Notes: generated by a model from the letters alone, not told the origin. Shown: positions 41,101-56,100, numbered from the stretch's first letter. The stretch: DNA of 64,000 nt from Albula goreensis (GCA_022829145.1 CM040758.1:10276128-10340127), one strand, 5' to 3'. A program made the numbers and translations.

Positions 41101-44100
41101 TCATTCAGAGGGAAATACCAGTGTCCATGCAAAAGGGTTTTGTGAAGTTCAGAGGTGATACCTGAGAGATTATCAATCTCACCACCAATAGCTGCGGTCA
41201 TTTCTTTAACCTGAATCATAATGTTAAGAGCCATGCAGAGACACTGCTCTGTTTATCAGGTTTTTGGTCCCTCAAATGGTCCAAGCATTGCTTGTTCAGT
41301 TTTTGTTCTCTGATACATCCTCTGTGCTATGGAGCAGCAGCCATTTTCAGAGTGATCTGTCAGTGGAGCACAGTGGCTCTGTTATCCAAGCCTGTCTGCA
41401 GCATCACATTCACAGATCATTGCATTATTTTAAAAAAAATGCACACAAACCGCAGCTCCACTTAATAAAAGCAAAGTTTTTTAGTAGCTCATCTCATGCA
41501 GCTTAATCTGCACTGTAAATGGGCCTTACCAAGGGCGTTGTAAAAGAGAAGCAGCCCCCTTCATTGTTAAGTGGGGTTAAAAGCACTTTTAAATCCCGAA
41601 GCAGACATTCTGCAAGGCTGTTTAAAACGTGGATGTTTAGAAGCATGGAGGGAGTCCTTTTGCTAAATTTCTCCGCAGCAGAGCCTTGAGAAGATGCCAT
41701 TAAGTAAATATCCAGATGGATGGAGGCCCACACTCGCCTTCTCTCTCTCTCTCTGGCGCGGCTCGTGGCGGAGGCAGCGCAGTTCTAATTGAAATTAAGC
41801 GGCGTTCAGGGAGCACACGGGAGCCACGGCTGAAAGCTGTGCCTAATTAGGGGAAGATCCCTGCATCTTTTATGGGCAGAGAAACGTTCATTAGGACATC
41901 CTGTAACATCATCTTAATGGGGTTGGATTAAGCCCTCACCACTGCGCAGCCAGAGCAGAGTCATTAAATGGGGCGGGAGGCCTGTTTACACCCTTGGTTG
42001 GGTTTGCACATTGTTCAGATGCCATGTGTGCTGTTCTTTTTATTATATGCTTTTTCTCTGTTTTCTCCAAATGTGCAATGCCCAGTTGTACTCACAAGCT
42101 GTGCCTTTTGCTGCAGCCTCCTGTGTCAATCTGGAAGGGTGCAAATAAGCACTTTCTTTCCTCTCATACACTTGACTTCAGCTGCATTTTCCTTTCACAT
42201 GCTGCTGTTCATTAGATAAGCTTACTGAGGAAGATGGTTCATGAACAGCCTTGTTTAAGATGACTGACCAGCAGGGGTCACTAGTAAGCGGGTTTGGCCA
42301 TCATTGTTGACCGAATCCCTCCCTCCATGGGTGACATTTAGGCCAATTATATGCTGCCAAGAGTTGACAATGGCACAGCCCAGATGCAGCACCGCTCTGG
42401 AACAAAGCGTTAGCAGCAAGATCCACTCAGTAGTCCTATTGTTCAATAGAACAGAACTAGCTGCTAAGCCTTAATGTCCTCAGTTGCCAATACATGCATG
42501 TTGTTGTTATCAGAGAGATTGTATCTTCGTTTGTGGTCAGTCCTTTGTTAGCCACTTTGTACAGTCACTAATCAGGTTGTTTCACAGTTCTTTTGAACTT
42601 GAAGCACAATTTCATCCCCCAGCACAGAATTCATATCTTTTTTTCATGCAGGGGGAGGGATTTACCAGTTGGATTTCCCTTCACTGTACTGTATATGTCA
42701 TTGACTGAATCAAATCCTTCCATGCTTTTCTGCCACCTGAATCCAAGTGTAGCGACGGATGGATTTTTACAGCCTTCCTCATCCCTACTTCTTTCCCTAC
42801 ATAGGGGAGGTTACATGGCGGTATTCTCATGTCAGCAGCTGTAAGGCCGCTGTTGCTTTGAAATGTGCCGTCATGAGGCAGCCATGAAAGGAAGCCGCAC
42901 AAATTCCAACCCATCCCCCCACCCCTCTCCATCCCTTGTGTAGCAGGGGCTGAGATATCTTATTTCCTTTCTTGGAAAGGAAACAGAGAGTTACAATACT
43001 TTTGTATATATGTGTGTATGACTTTTAATTGTTGAATATATTACTGTACAGTCACATGGTATTGATTTGTCCCATTTGTAATTAATTAGAGTCCTACAAA
43101 TGGCATTGCTTACTCCCAAAAAAATAACCCGGACGAAGACGTAAGCACCAGAATGTTGGTCGTTCATGAAACTCACCAAGGAGAAAGCTGAGTGCACGAC
43201 TTCATTCTGTGCCTTAGCAGTATCTCTGTGTGCGTCCTGTTCTCCGTATGTAGCGGAGGCAGGAACTCGCGTCAGCGTGGTGAGAGAGAGCCCCCTGTGG
43301 CTCAGAGGGCCGGATACTCTGCATGCCTTTCCGCGGTCCCGCCGGTGATTTATGGCACTGGACGTGGGGGCATGCAGTAAAGGCCTCCCCGGATCTTTAA
43401 TTGATATCTTACCCAGCATGCGGTTCACCATTTCATATAAAGTGTGGAAAATGTGTAACTGCAATGAAAAGTGGGGCATTTTTTTGTTTTTACTTTTAGG
43501 TGATAAAGTTTTGAGAAACTGCTGACAACTCTTGCTTTTGTGTGTTTATCCACTTTGAAATGGATTTGCTTTTACAGTGTTAAATCATTGTCTTGTTTTT
43601 CAAGTCAGAAATCCTTATTAGTGTTTAAAATCTCTGAAAGGCTTTCATGAAATTTTTAGAACAGCTACAGTTAGTATTACTTTTGTTATTATTAATAATA
43701 ATTTAATATTTATTTATTTATTTATTCGTAGTAGCAGTGCAGATTTACAAAGTATTTTTTTTTTTTTTCAGGAGTGTTGTTGTGGCGCCCAAGAAAGCAG
43801 GAGTAGGATCGTATGTGGGCATGGGTGCGGGTGCAAGCACTGTGTCGGCCACAACTGCGGCCAGTGGGACACCCATCAACGACGTCTCCGTGGTGTCCTC
43901 AGACAATGCCACACCCACCACCAACTCAGAGTCTGCTGCTGGTGAGTCACTGAGCTGAGTGAGTCAGTATCATACTGGAGAGAAAGAGTCACAGAGCTGT
44001 GGAGAGATACTGGAGTGAGTCAGTATCATACCGGAGAGAAAGAGTCACAACGCCTTGGAGTTAAGCTGGAATCATTACACCAGGTAGAGAGAGTCACAGG

Positions 44101-47100
44101 ACAGAAGTCTATATCCTGGAGACATAAATCAAACGGCTTCATTTATTGAGTTTGGGAGCTCTTGACAGGTAGAGAGTCCCCACTGCTTAAGCTATGGGTA
44201 CAGAGCACTGAGTCAGGTGTCACATCAGAGGGTTAAAATTCCTCCCTGCACCAAAGAGCTTGTGTGGTGTTCTGCTACAGAAGTGTTGAGGAAGGTGTTG
44301 GTAGTATTGTCGGAGGAGCCATTCCTGAGGCCTCCTGTGGGCTATAAATGTCTCCACCCGCGTGATGGATCAAGCTCCCCTCGGCTCCGTATGGGGCGAT
44401 ATTTACGACCTTTCCAGTCATGTGTAATACAGTTAGCTATGAACAATATACACAGTGGCATTTTAAAAGGGGTTTATATTTACCTTTTACAAAGCCAGTC
44501 ACTGTAGGTGCAAAGACCGTTCACCGGTCTGTGGTGTGGAGCTGCTTTTCTTGGTTTTGTTTTAGAAGTCTTTTTGTTTGCTTGGCAGTTTGATTTGATA
44601 TGGTAGCCTATTTAACAACACTTATCGAGTTAAAAATCGATCAGGAAGAAGACCTTGATGTGAAATAAGTAAGAAGTCCTTGACTCCATGATTCCATTTT
44701 GTTACAGTAATATAATGTAAAAAAATATTTACTCATGTGTGGCAAAGCACTGAAGTTTTGCTGGAGGAGGAGTGTGCTACAGAGCTGAGGGAAGGGGATC
44801 TGACTGCTTTCAGAATAAGGTTTTAAAACATTGGCTCATATTGCTGAAAACAGGAGAGAGGTGGTGACCTGCACTCATAGAGGCCAGTCTGGAGATTACA
44901 CCCTGGTGTCCCTCTCCAAACAGCGGCCACGGCTTGGTTAACACCCCTCCCCTGACCAGGGGGGTTGCGTTTTCTTTTCATTTGCCTTGACAAATATCAG
45001 GAAGAGCTCCACTCAGGGTGGGGCAGTGTGGGTAGGGGGTGTGTGTGTGTGGGGTGGGGGGGGGTGCTTTAGAGGCGGTTGTTTATCAGGTAGGAGATGA
45101 ATGGAGATAAGGTCATTTACTCCACTATGTTTGAAGTGGCTACTTCATTAACACCCATGAGACCCTGGATCAGGCAACACATGTTGGCAGTTAAGACCCC
45201 GCGTCCCGCCGTCGTAAGACATTCCACAGCGAGGCAACGCCGCAGAGCCTGTCACCCTGGAAGAGTTACTCCTGCTCTCCGAGGTCCTTAAAGATGGAAA
45301 AACACAACGTTACCGAGGGCAGGGGGACACATCAAAGGGAGCCGGAGAGCCTGTTTACAGCATGCCTTGCCATTTTTTGGGGTTGGGCTCAGGGGCTGAT
45401 CGATCGATCATTCCAATTGCACTGTGCATTTTTTAATGCCCTTTGCGGTGAAATGTTTTCACGCCCTGTGATCCGGAAATTTCTGAGCACAGCACACAGA
45501 AGTCATTGTGTAATTATTATGTTGTAAATGAGGAAAATAAAACCGTTTTAGCAGATGTTGCAGTAACACAATTCATTTAATGGCCCTAAAATCTAAATTA
45601 TGTATAAAAGACTTGAAATGCCTGTGATCATAGCAATTCAGACAAAAAGATGGCAAATAAGGTTATAAAAGGCATATAGAAATGTATGCAATTGTTGTTA
45701 TACAATGTTTGATTTTTACAGTGAACTGAACAGTGAAAATAGACCTGCCATAAGTTCTCGTTTTAGTTGACAAAATTTGAGTTGTCTCTGGGTGTATCAG
45801 TGTTAATTCATTTGGGTTTACTTATACTTCCTTACACTAGGATTTCATGTACAAACTTGATAAAATCTCTTGAATATCTTCTGAACAGATATTACAGTGT
45901 TAAATGACTAAATTATATTAAGTAATTTTTCTTAATCAGTTTCATTTTGTAATACCCATCCACCCATTAGATTGATATTAGGCAGAAGTTCACTTGCAAG
46001 TGTGGAAGCTGTTTTTCTTCCCTGTAAATTATTCTAAAGACAGTCCTATAACTATGTCTTAAGTATGGAAGTAAAAATTTTTATTTTTTTAAACACAGAG
46101 GTGAAAGTTTCAGTAAAGAAAACAACAATAGAATATAAAGATGTATATATGGAAGATGCTATACCTCCAGCTGTGCTTACTCAGAAGACCTTTTCATTGC
46201 ATTACCTGAAAGATAAATTACAGAAAAACATATTCAGAAATCATCGTTTGTTTTATACCACCCATAATAATCTGTTGCCATGGTGTATTTTTTTACAAGG
46301 GTTCCTTCAGCCAGTGGCATATAAACAGATAGATAATGAAGAGAGAGAGAGTGAGTGTGTGGACAGTGGGATGAAAGACAGGAATGGAACTAATATTCAC
46401 ATTCAAACCTGACCAATCAACACACAAGTTTGTAAGACCAGTGTCCTGGAAACTGTATGCCTCACACCACCAAATATTTGTGTTTATTCATCCATTTGAT
46501 ATACATTCAATTTTATATGGTTTAGATATGCTTCTTTTCTATATTACATCTGAAAACAAAATAGCCATCAGAATTTGATGTCATGTACTAGAAGGTTCTG
46601 GCGGGCAGAAGGGCCATCCCACAGCCAGACACAATACTGTCTTCTCTGGTTTCATGCAGGAGGGGTCTCTGTCAGCGCGAATCTGCCAGCTGTCCCCACT
46701 CTCTCCCCACTGGCCCAGGACTGCGCCTCCAACATGAGGTGATGTCTCTCCACAGCTCCCTGTTTCCCTCTGTCTTTTTATTTTCAAACGGTGTTTTCGG
46801 CCAATGGTCACTGGAAGAGAATGTTTTGTTTTAGTAAAGACAGGAAGTGAAATACCCGTCACCCCTTTTCTAACATGACTTAATATGTTCCAGTGTGTGT
46901 AATGTTGACTGGGTAAAATTACAGTAATCCTGTATTTTGGAAGAGCTCTTCCCGGGCCAGAGAGGGCAGAGATGTAGTCATTTCTGGACTGAAATTATAG
47001 TAACTGTCGTACAGTTGGAGTGCAGCTGGACAGGGTGAAGCACCCACATAAACAAATAGAGGTCAGTGCTGATGTGAAAGTAGCTGGAGATGTTGTGGTC

Positions 47101-50100
47101 TGTGTTTGTAGCTTTGGCCACAGGCATCAGGGGGAATCTCCTGGTTGAAATGTATGGCTGTGCATGGCCTAACTTCCTCAAGGGCCATTTCCACCCAGAA
47201 CAGAGACTATAACAATAAAAAAATAAAACCCTTCTGATTCATCTAAATGGCAGTGTTTATGCTGCAGCTAAAACTGTAAAGCTGAGCTAAGCCAATAACG
47301 ACAACTGTTTCTGCAGTCACTCCCAGAGCGGTTTTTAGAATGTTTCTGTAACAATAAAATATTTCCAATCAGTACAAAGGCTTTTTTTGTGGTTCTGCTG
47401 AATGAGCTTGTGTGCATTCATTTCGAAAGGTGACAAGGCCTCTTTCAATGGAACCGCTTCATAGCTGTGAATTACATGGTTGCATACAGTTATAGCATTA
47501 TAGTACAGCTTGGTTAAAGTGTAGCTCCTTATTGGTCAGAGGGTAGTAATTATTTTTCAATAACCTGGACTGATTATTATTATCACTGTGTTTTATATTA
47601 ACTGATATGAACCCCCTCTGCAGTATTTCAGAGAGGCTAGAGCACGCGCTGGACAAGGCTGCCCCCTTGCTGAGGGAGATCTTTGTGGACTTCGCCCCCT
47701 TCCTGTCTCGCACTCTCCTGGGCAGCCATGGGCAGGAGCTGCTGATCGAGAGCACTAGTGAGTACCCCCGGTGACAGGGCTTTTACCATTCGTTATTCAT
47801 GTACTTATCATCATCTGTATATGTAATAAGAGCTTCAAAGTTAACTTTAAACACTTTGGGTCCTTACAATTATCCATTTATTTAATGTGATATATGACAT
47901 ATTTGTGTGTGTGTATGTGTTTGTGTGCTTGCATGTGTGCATCTGTGTGTATACATGCATACAGCTTACTTAAATATACATAAATAGATGCATAAATATA
48001 ATTTAATTCAGTGAGGTTTAAAACAAAGCCAGGAAGAGTTGGACATACCATATAACAACCAGACACACAAAGCAAACTTTAACTAAACTGTTAAAGCTGT
48101 AGCCAGTCTGTGATCAGAGTCTCATCATGATCAGTGTGATTGTGACACCCCTATTTGAGTCTTACATTTAAAAATGTACCTCAGGTACCATGCCACTTGC
48201 ACACCATCTATAATGATTATCCGGTGTCAAGTGGTGGGGTCTTAATGCCATATTTGGAAGCCACAATGCTAATCAAATTTAAGCCAGAAAGAATCCAGAA
48301 ATGTGTGTTTTCAGGTAGTGATTGCACAGTTTCCTGGGGTTTTTTTTATAGAGAAGAGGGTCATGAATAATTCGGTCTCCAAGCGGTGGGCCCTTAAAGC
48401 AACATTTATCGGCGGCAGCAACAACGCTAATCAAATTTAAGCCTTTAAAGAATCCAGAAGAAGTGTCTTTTAAAGGTAGCAAACGTAAGGCTGCCACAGT
48501 TTTATAGAGCAGAGGGGTCAAAGGTCAGGCCACTAATAAGAGTGTTTGGGATGTCTGCTGCCAGCATGCAAAATGGAAAGGTGATTGATAGCTGCAGGGT
48601 GGAGGGGGACGGGGTAAGTGAGAAACGTGGGGTCACAGAGCCATTTCCCCTCCCTGCATAGACAATGGGGGCCCCGGCTTCTCTGAAATCACCCCCCTGG
48701 AAAAAAAAAAAAAAAAAAAAATTACGGATCAATAAGACATATGCTCAATGCATTTGAAGCTGTAATACAAGGCCCAATATGTATTAGTTTACAGTAACAT
48801 TATGTTGGTTCATTAGGGGTCATTGATGTCTCTGCCCCTGCAGATGTTGCAGAATTAACCCATTAGAGTGTTAGTGTGTGTTATACATACTTAAATGGTA
48901 CCAACCTTTGCATTTGGCTCGCACTTATTTAGTTTGAATCTGTAAAGCTGTGTAAATTATGTTATTTCGTACTGGTCAAGCTAAAGACATACATGAAGAT
49001 AGCAGCGTAGTTTAAAAAAACTTTATCTTCTGTTGAAACACCCCAAGCTGCATTCACCTTACTTGGAAACCTAAAGTTGACATTGTTGCAACATAGTCCA
49101 TACTAGAGTAATTATCTAGTACAGCTATGGCTTGTTCATTCTGTTCAACAGTAAGCAGCACATACTGGTCAGGTTAGTAGGTTAGAGGGTTAGTAAGTTA
49201 TTACCTGGTGTGACACAAGGCTGTGGTCTTTCTTTCTCTCCTGCAGGTTTACTCTGTATAAAGTCCAGCAGCTCTGTGGTGGAGCTGGTCATGCTTCTGT
49301 GTTCTCAGGTAAGACCTGAACCAAACATGGGATCTCTGTTTTGAGATATCACACCAACTTCTGCATCAGTGATTTAACCCTAATCATTTACCTGAACTGA
49401 TACTTTCAATTTCATGATGCGATAATAAATTATGATTACTGGATATGCTAGCAAATGACACCCATACACCCTAACATATTATTCCTCATTCCTCATATAT
49501 GACTAAAGCTGTGGGACAGCCAGTGAATGGTGAGTTACTGTATTCACCTTGTGTGTTGAAAGTATTGGGGGGGGGGGGGATGTTTGGGGGGTAGGCCTTG
49601 CCTCTGCTTATCTTTCCTGAACACCTCCGCATTAGCCCCTGGCTGTCCTCATGTCCATTATGACTTTAAAAATAAATGTAAAATAAGGCCGCTTTAATGA
49701 GAGCCATATCGGAGCAGAGGTCGAGGGGTTCTGACCCGTTTAGGAACCTTTGACCCAGCTGCATTGAAAGCCTGTGTGGTTCACCCGCCCGAGGAGTGAG
49801 GATAATGCAAAATTAATGCTGCTTTGCATCGATTTGTTTCTCTGTTTTTTTTTTCTTTTTTTTTTTTGGAGGCAATGTTGCCAAATTTATTTAGACGGTG
49901 CTGACGGACAGTTCATGAATACAAATGAAAGGATCATAGCAGGTGTGAGAAATCAATGACATGGCATGCCAATAAAAGAGACGGACCTCCTGGCTTTTAA
50001 CAGTGTGGGGTTGCAGAGGGAAATAAATTCTCTCCCTCACCAATGCACAGTATAGTAACTGGTCTCAGTGTTGTGTTGTTGTGCTTTTTAAAAGCACTGC

Positions 50101-53100
50101 ATACAAAATATGACTGTAAAACACAAATGATGGATGAAGCTTCTCCTCCTTCCGCTGGTGCATTTTATCAGTTTTATTTTTTGAAGTGCGGGGGGAAATG
50201 GGTGGCTTTCTCCCGCATCTCCCTCCCCCCATTTACCCCGCATTATTCAGCTCACTTATTTTCCAAAGGTAATATAGAGAGATTACACATCACTTCTGGT
50301 GTCAGTGGCTGCATACATTTGGCAGTGTGAGGGTGCAGGAGGGAAGTGAACCCTAGAATCCAGAAGGGGGGGAAATAAATGACACGGTCTAATGCACCTA
50401 TTTGTCATATCTGTCAGGGTGTTGTTTAATGCTAATCTAATCAAAGCCAGAATCTGGCGATCATGGCATCGGGCCCAAGCGCAGTGCGCTCCTCACTCCC
50501 CCACCACCACCCCAATTCCACCCCAAAACCCCTAGCACTCTGGTTTCACCCCGGGAAAAAAAAGGGACTCCAAATATGGCGCTGATTACTTTAATAAATC
50601 ATCAAGCCAAATTCTCTCACAGCCAATGCTAATGTAATTTTATTGTTGGGGAAGGTCTCCACCCTCGAATTAAAAAAAAGGATGGGGCTTAAATGAGACC
50701 GTATTTATCGGGAGATAAATTACAGCCGTGCGCTGTTGTGCCGTGATAATTACATTTTGTGATTTTTTCTTTCTTTCTTTTTCGGCCGCACGTTGTTCTT
50801 TTTGAGCAGCTCAGAAGAGAGGAGATGGGGTGTTGATTTATGTGGTTATGAAGTGAAGTTAGTCACAGGCACTGAAAACAGGAGGGAAGACAGGATGCAG
50901 CGTATCAAACTACCATGCTGCAGATTCCATGACAAGATGAGGGTGGTACTGATTGATTTTTTTCCCCCTTTCTAGCCGTATCCAAGAACAGGGGGAAGAA
51001 GGGACAGGACAGTATCTGTAAAATTTTAATTAATTTTCCTGGGTAAGATGGAGCGTGCCGGGTGTCAGAGTTGAAGGGATCAGGTCATGGCGGCATTTTT
51101 TTAATCACCACCGTTATGAAAGATGCATACGCACCAGCCGCGTTGCTCTCCAAACAAACCGCAGACTCTCCCAATTTAAGATCAATTTTGATTGTGGACA
51201 TTAACTGTTGGGGTGTTTTACTGCTTCCCATTTTCTTGTGGTTTTATTGATTTTCATATATAAACTTCATACTTAAAGTCCACAGACGGAACATCTTGTC
51301 GATGAGGCTGGATTACCAAACATAAAACTGTCCGCATCTTTTTGTTGTCGTTTGAGGAGTCATTGATTCAAATGGAAATGAGTATTCATGCAAAGGCATG
51401 ATTGGTTTAGCTGCTTAGGTGCGCAACATTGATAATGAGTGTCAGTGGTTCATTTTTTTTCTGGTGAGCTTTAATGGTTACTGGTGTTGGTCTTATGAAA
51501 AAGAATTTAGTCCTTTGTCAAAGGATGGAATTGCCATTAAAAACCTACATATTTAACTAAAAATCAAACTTATCAAAAATGACATTGAGTTGATTGATTG
51601 GCACAGGTTTAGGCCTGTCACATGACCAGTGTCTTTCCTGTCATCTAGCTCGTCTTAGAAAGGCCCTCTCCTGTCTCTCCAATGGCAGCGTGTCAGAAAA
51701 TCTGCGCAGTCTGGTCCCCACATCCATGAAAATGGTGTCCTGTCTTGAATTCAGGCCAACCTTGGGAATTACAACTTAAAGGTTTTTTTTTTTTCTAGTG
51801 CGCGGTTAAATTTCTCATATGCGTCTTTCACCTCCTTTGGGGAATCCACCGTATTTCCTTCCTGACATCAGAGAGACGTCTTGAAGAGACAGGTCCTTGG
51901 GCACGATTTTAATCTTTTCTACAAAAGAGAATGGTTGGGGGGAGAATATATGTACAAAAAGAACCTTGCTCTGAGCTGTGGTATCAAGACATCCACTGCA
52001 TCAAGGTAATTGTACGTGATGGAGCCTTCAAAGCACGCCTCCTTATTACATGAATATCATTTTTGAAAGTCATCATCTTGCCATTCAAACCAGATCTGTG
52101 GAAAGGTTATTTTTTCAGGGCCGGCCTAATTCAGGCTGACAGTTCTCTCCTGCGGTGCGGCCCCCAGTAGCTGGGCGTAACAGGAAATGCTAGAGTGCCG
52201 CATTCTGTAGCATGTCACTTTCAAGAAAAAAGGCCTACAGCCCTTAAACATCTAATAAATAAATAATGCGCATGGCCACTCTTACCTAGAAATCATCCAT
52301 TGGGTGCACAGGAGTCTGCTATCTGAAAAGGGTTGTCAGATAAATGTTCTGGTAGCTGCGTCAGAGCTCTGTAAATCAGTGGTTATCCTATGGCCCTGCT
52401 TTTAGCTCGTCTGCCCTCCCCTTCATTGGGAGAGAGTGTCCCCACTATGCCCCTATTGACAGCACTAGGTATCAGAGTTAAATTCAGATGCACAAGATTT
52501 CGGACCTGATTTACTTTAAGTTGCTTTTATGGCTCTTTCTTGGGCTGACTGGCATCTCAACATTTGATTTTTGGTAGCTTAACAGGATGTGACGTTTCTT
52601 CACATTCCTTCCAGTTGACGGGAAATGGGAATTTCTCCATGAGATGGATTAGATAGATAGAAACTTGTCCTGAGGGAAATTGCAGAATAATGTCATATGC
52701 ACAGGTGTGAAATGCATTCCACACATTTGTGTTGTGTTGAGGTCTATACAATGCTGGATTCAACTCTCTGGGAGTCTATTGAAGCCAAAAGCTATGCACT
52801 AAGGTGCACTCACTCTGTAAGTGTTATCTTTTCCTGTTTTAGACAGTGGCAAAAAATGATATTTCGCTCACAAAGCTTCAAACTTTAAACTGTAAAGTTA
52901 AATGTCAGAGAGAATGTACATCAGCTGAAGAGAACCTGAAACCTGTTACCAAGAAAAGTGTGCAGTTGAATCACATGGGCAGATCTATGAGTTTAAAGCT
53001 AGAGACGGCCCAGCATCAGTGAAGGAACATTGAGAGAGCACATGCCGGCCAGCTTCTGACCACCCAGCTCAACTTAATCTGCTTTCCAGCACTGTTAAGG

Positions 53101-56100
53101 AATAAAAACATCCATTAATGTATTAATCAATGTCTTAACACCTGTTTTTTTTAATCATACAGAAGATGGTACCATCATTTTGTTTCATTATGCAACTCAG
53201 AAGACTATCTCCCCTCAGAAACTAAGTGTCTTAAGATGGACACTAAAGCTTGTTGACGGTTGGAGGGTGGGTGGGGGGTTGATGGTGTATTATATATCTG
53301 GTACAGATTGGACATCTTGTGTTACCATCCCAGGCCAGTGAGACCACAGTTAACCTGTCTAACAGATGGGGTATCTTTCCAGCCAATGGGCAGAGGGAGA
53401 CATTGACTTCCCAGAGTACTTGGCACTTCCTGACCCTTGACCTCTAGGCTGAAAATAGAGAGCTACGGGGCTGCGGAGTTTAACCCCCTGCAGGCATAGG
53501 AAGCTGGCGGTCACCAGGGCTGCGGGATCAATACTATGAGAGCTGGAAACGGTGGAAGTTTGACAGTGAAAAATCCGCTTTGTGGTCCCAGCGCACACAA
53601 TCACCTCAGCAAGGAATCTCCGAATGGATTTGTTGATCTTCTGGTTTTTTTTAAAGGATCAGTGTGGCACTTAGTCTTCCCAAGGCGACCGTTAGCACAG
53701 GCTAGCAAGATCTTCCGTGTGTATGAGGCTTTCATGAATCACACGTCCGGCGCTCTGCGGTTTGAAACGGGCCGGGGGGAAGGAATGTGGTTCCAGAAAC
53801 CTCTGGCCCGCACAGCCAGAGCGACACCCCGCCATCAGCGAAAACACACCGCCAAGGTTCAAGATCAGTGCAAACCCAAGTGTCTCCGTCCGCTTTTTTT
53901 TCCACCCTCTCATGCAGTGGGACGCACGAACGGCCGCCCCCGCGGCTCACTCGTCTGGTCCGAGAGCCAGCACCACGCTGATTTCGCTGCCAGTTTCTTT
54001 GAACGATGCTCTCCAGTGTGACAGAGCGAAAACAGAGAAATATCAACTGGCACTTAACTCAGTCGGCCCCCTGTAGACAGGAGCTATGCGCTGAAATGGA
54101 GCCGGCCCTAACAGGAAGTGGGGGCCTAGCCGAACAGGGACCTCTGAAAATGAAGTGCGTTTTAATTCGGCCTCCGACTGTTTTACAGTTGATCTGCTCT
54201 GCCCAGAACATAAGGGGATAACGGCGAAAATTGGAATTATTTACAGACGCTGCTATAAGTCTCTCAGAAAAGTGAAAGAAATTCCCCTAGTCTGCCACAA
54301 TTAATAAATGAGAGCCCCCCCGTCTCCCCCACAGGTCCCCAAACCGCAATGATTTGGAGTATTTTCACTTCCTTCTCTCAGGTTTTTGTAGTGCATAGCT
54401 GCCAGCATGAGTGCAGTAAAAAAAAAAATCACTCATATTTAACCTTCAGATCATAAATGTGGAAACATAATTAATACTACATGCTGCATTTTTGGTCATA
54501 CAACAAAAAATCAGAAAAGTAAACAATGATCATAACGGATGTTTAATTACAGTGACATCAGAAATACAGAAGATATGTAAATCCAGGAACAAAAAAATGT
54601 TGGATAAGTGCTGTCTGTCACCTGTTTCTTTTAAATCCACATTGATCATGGATAGCCTTCATAGGCTTGCAGGCCGCAAACTAAACACAGTCCAGCTGGC
54701 TTGACATTAAGCAGCCACCAAAGCAGAGCACCTCAAAGAACCATAGAGTATACATGAACTTGAGATTGTTGGCCATCTTTGGGACATTAAATGGTTAGAA
54801 TACAGAGACACTACGTACAAGATTTGTATGAAACCATAATAACCATAAATATAGTTGTAGTAGTAGCTTGTGCGATGGTAGTTGTAGTTTTAGCTGTAGC
54901 GGTAGCTCTTGTATTAATCCAATTATCACCTCTCATACTGCTATCGGTATGTTCTGTGAGACCTGGCTACATCAGGTGACTGGTCACCAGAGCAGTGGAG
55001 CAGAAACACAGGGGATTATGGGTGAAGGGGGTAGGAGGGTGTTGAAGAAGGGAAAAGGTCAGAGATCACAAATGACTCTTTGTATCCTCTCATCATGGTC
55101 AGGGTTGAAAAGGCTTATCGGGTCATAAAGTCTGTCAGGGATGACCGGACCAGCAAAATTCAATAACAATCTCAGGTCTCACCGAGTGTTTGTCTTTTTA
55201 ATCACGGGGCGATTCTGCTGAGTTGCCTCTTTAACGCAACAACGTGCACGGCAGCGTTATTCAGTTCACCCTTGTGTCTGAGACGGTAGTACTGAGTAAT
55301 GTCTGTGAGTGCTCCATTCTGCTTGTGTTATGCAGTATGGTGTTTATTCAATGCCTATGACTGAAGAATGACTCATTTTCTTACTAGATACAATGGTAGT
55401 GTTGCAGTTCCCAAATCTCCTTCATTTTATGTCTTTCACATAAAAATCAACAACCAGTTTCTACCCAAGAAACCAAGTGAGATGAGTGACTTTACGGTTT
55501 CAATTACCTCTTTAAACCTCTAAGTCACCACTGTCAGAATATTTTTTCAAGAAAACCCATAAGTGAAAATGTTATTGTTCAGTTGAGGTCTGACTTCTAA
55601 CAATAAAAAAACTGTTGGTCCTGTGGCCCCCCATGTCCTGGTGTGAGGAACCCTGTCATGGAAACTCACCGCTCAAAATGGTGAAAAATATGAAGTTTCC
55701 ATCTTCATGGATTTCGGATAGGAGTGCTTCAGTGGGGACTTTTTAAAGACCTCTGTGGAAAGAGGAAGCAGTTGGAAAGGAAACGGCATTCTCTCAGGAG
55801 AAAGCCAGCCATCACCCCCCTTCCCCTCCCCAAATCCCACCTCTCTTCAAGGAGCGGTGAAGGAGAAGACGGCCGTGTTTACGGTCCCACTTCCTGCAGT
55901 GTTTATTTCCAGGCAGGCACTCAAGGAGGCATGCCCTTGGGTCCTGTCAGTGAAGGGGAGGGGGGGGCCTCATGGTTAATGTCCTTCAGCCGCCAGTGGC
56001 TGGCTGTCTCTCTCCCGCCTGTGGTGAAGCACATGTACGTGCACCGTTCAGGTTCCACCTCGGGCGAGGCCTATTCCCTTCTGAGCCTGCTCTGGAAGTA

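Larger units (their letters stand above)
37363..43771 (+). other. 6.4-kb intron w28-w29
   Basis: No gene recognised. Contains homopolymer runs (T at 37845-37871, A at 38080-38115, T at 39165-39180, A at 40483-40502), a fold-back repeat (38895-39032), a repeat fragment (41071-41120) and a candidate regulatory block (41740-41960). Confidence 0.8.

Noticed and set aside
46065..46412. 115-codon plus-strand open frame in intron w29-w30
   Set aside because: AT-rich with no family match and no phase-compatible splice sites joining it to lrba.
53536..54021. 161-codon plus-strand open frame in the 8.9-kb intron
   Set aside because: It probably arises from CpG-rich composition; competing frames are open on both strands and it resembles no known family. 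Kept only as part of a regulatory-block finding.
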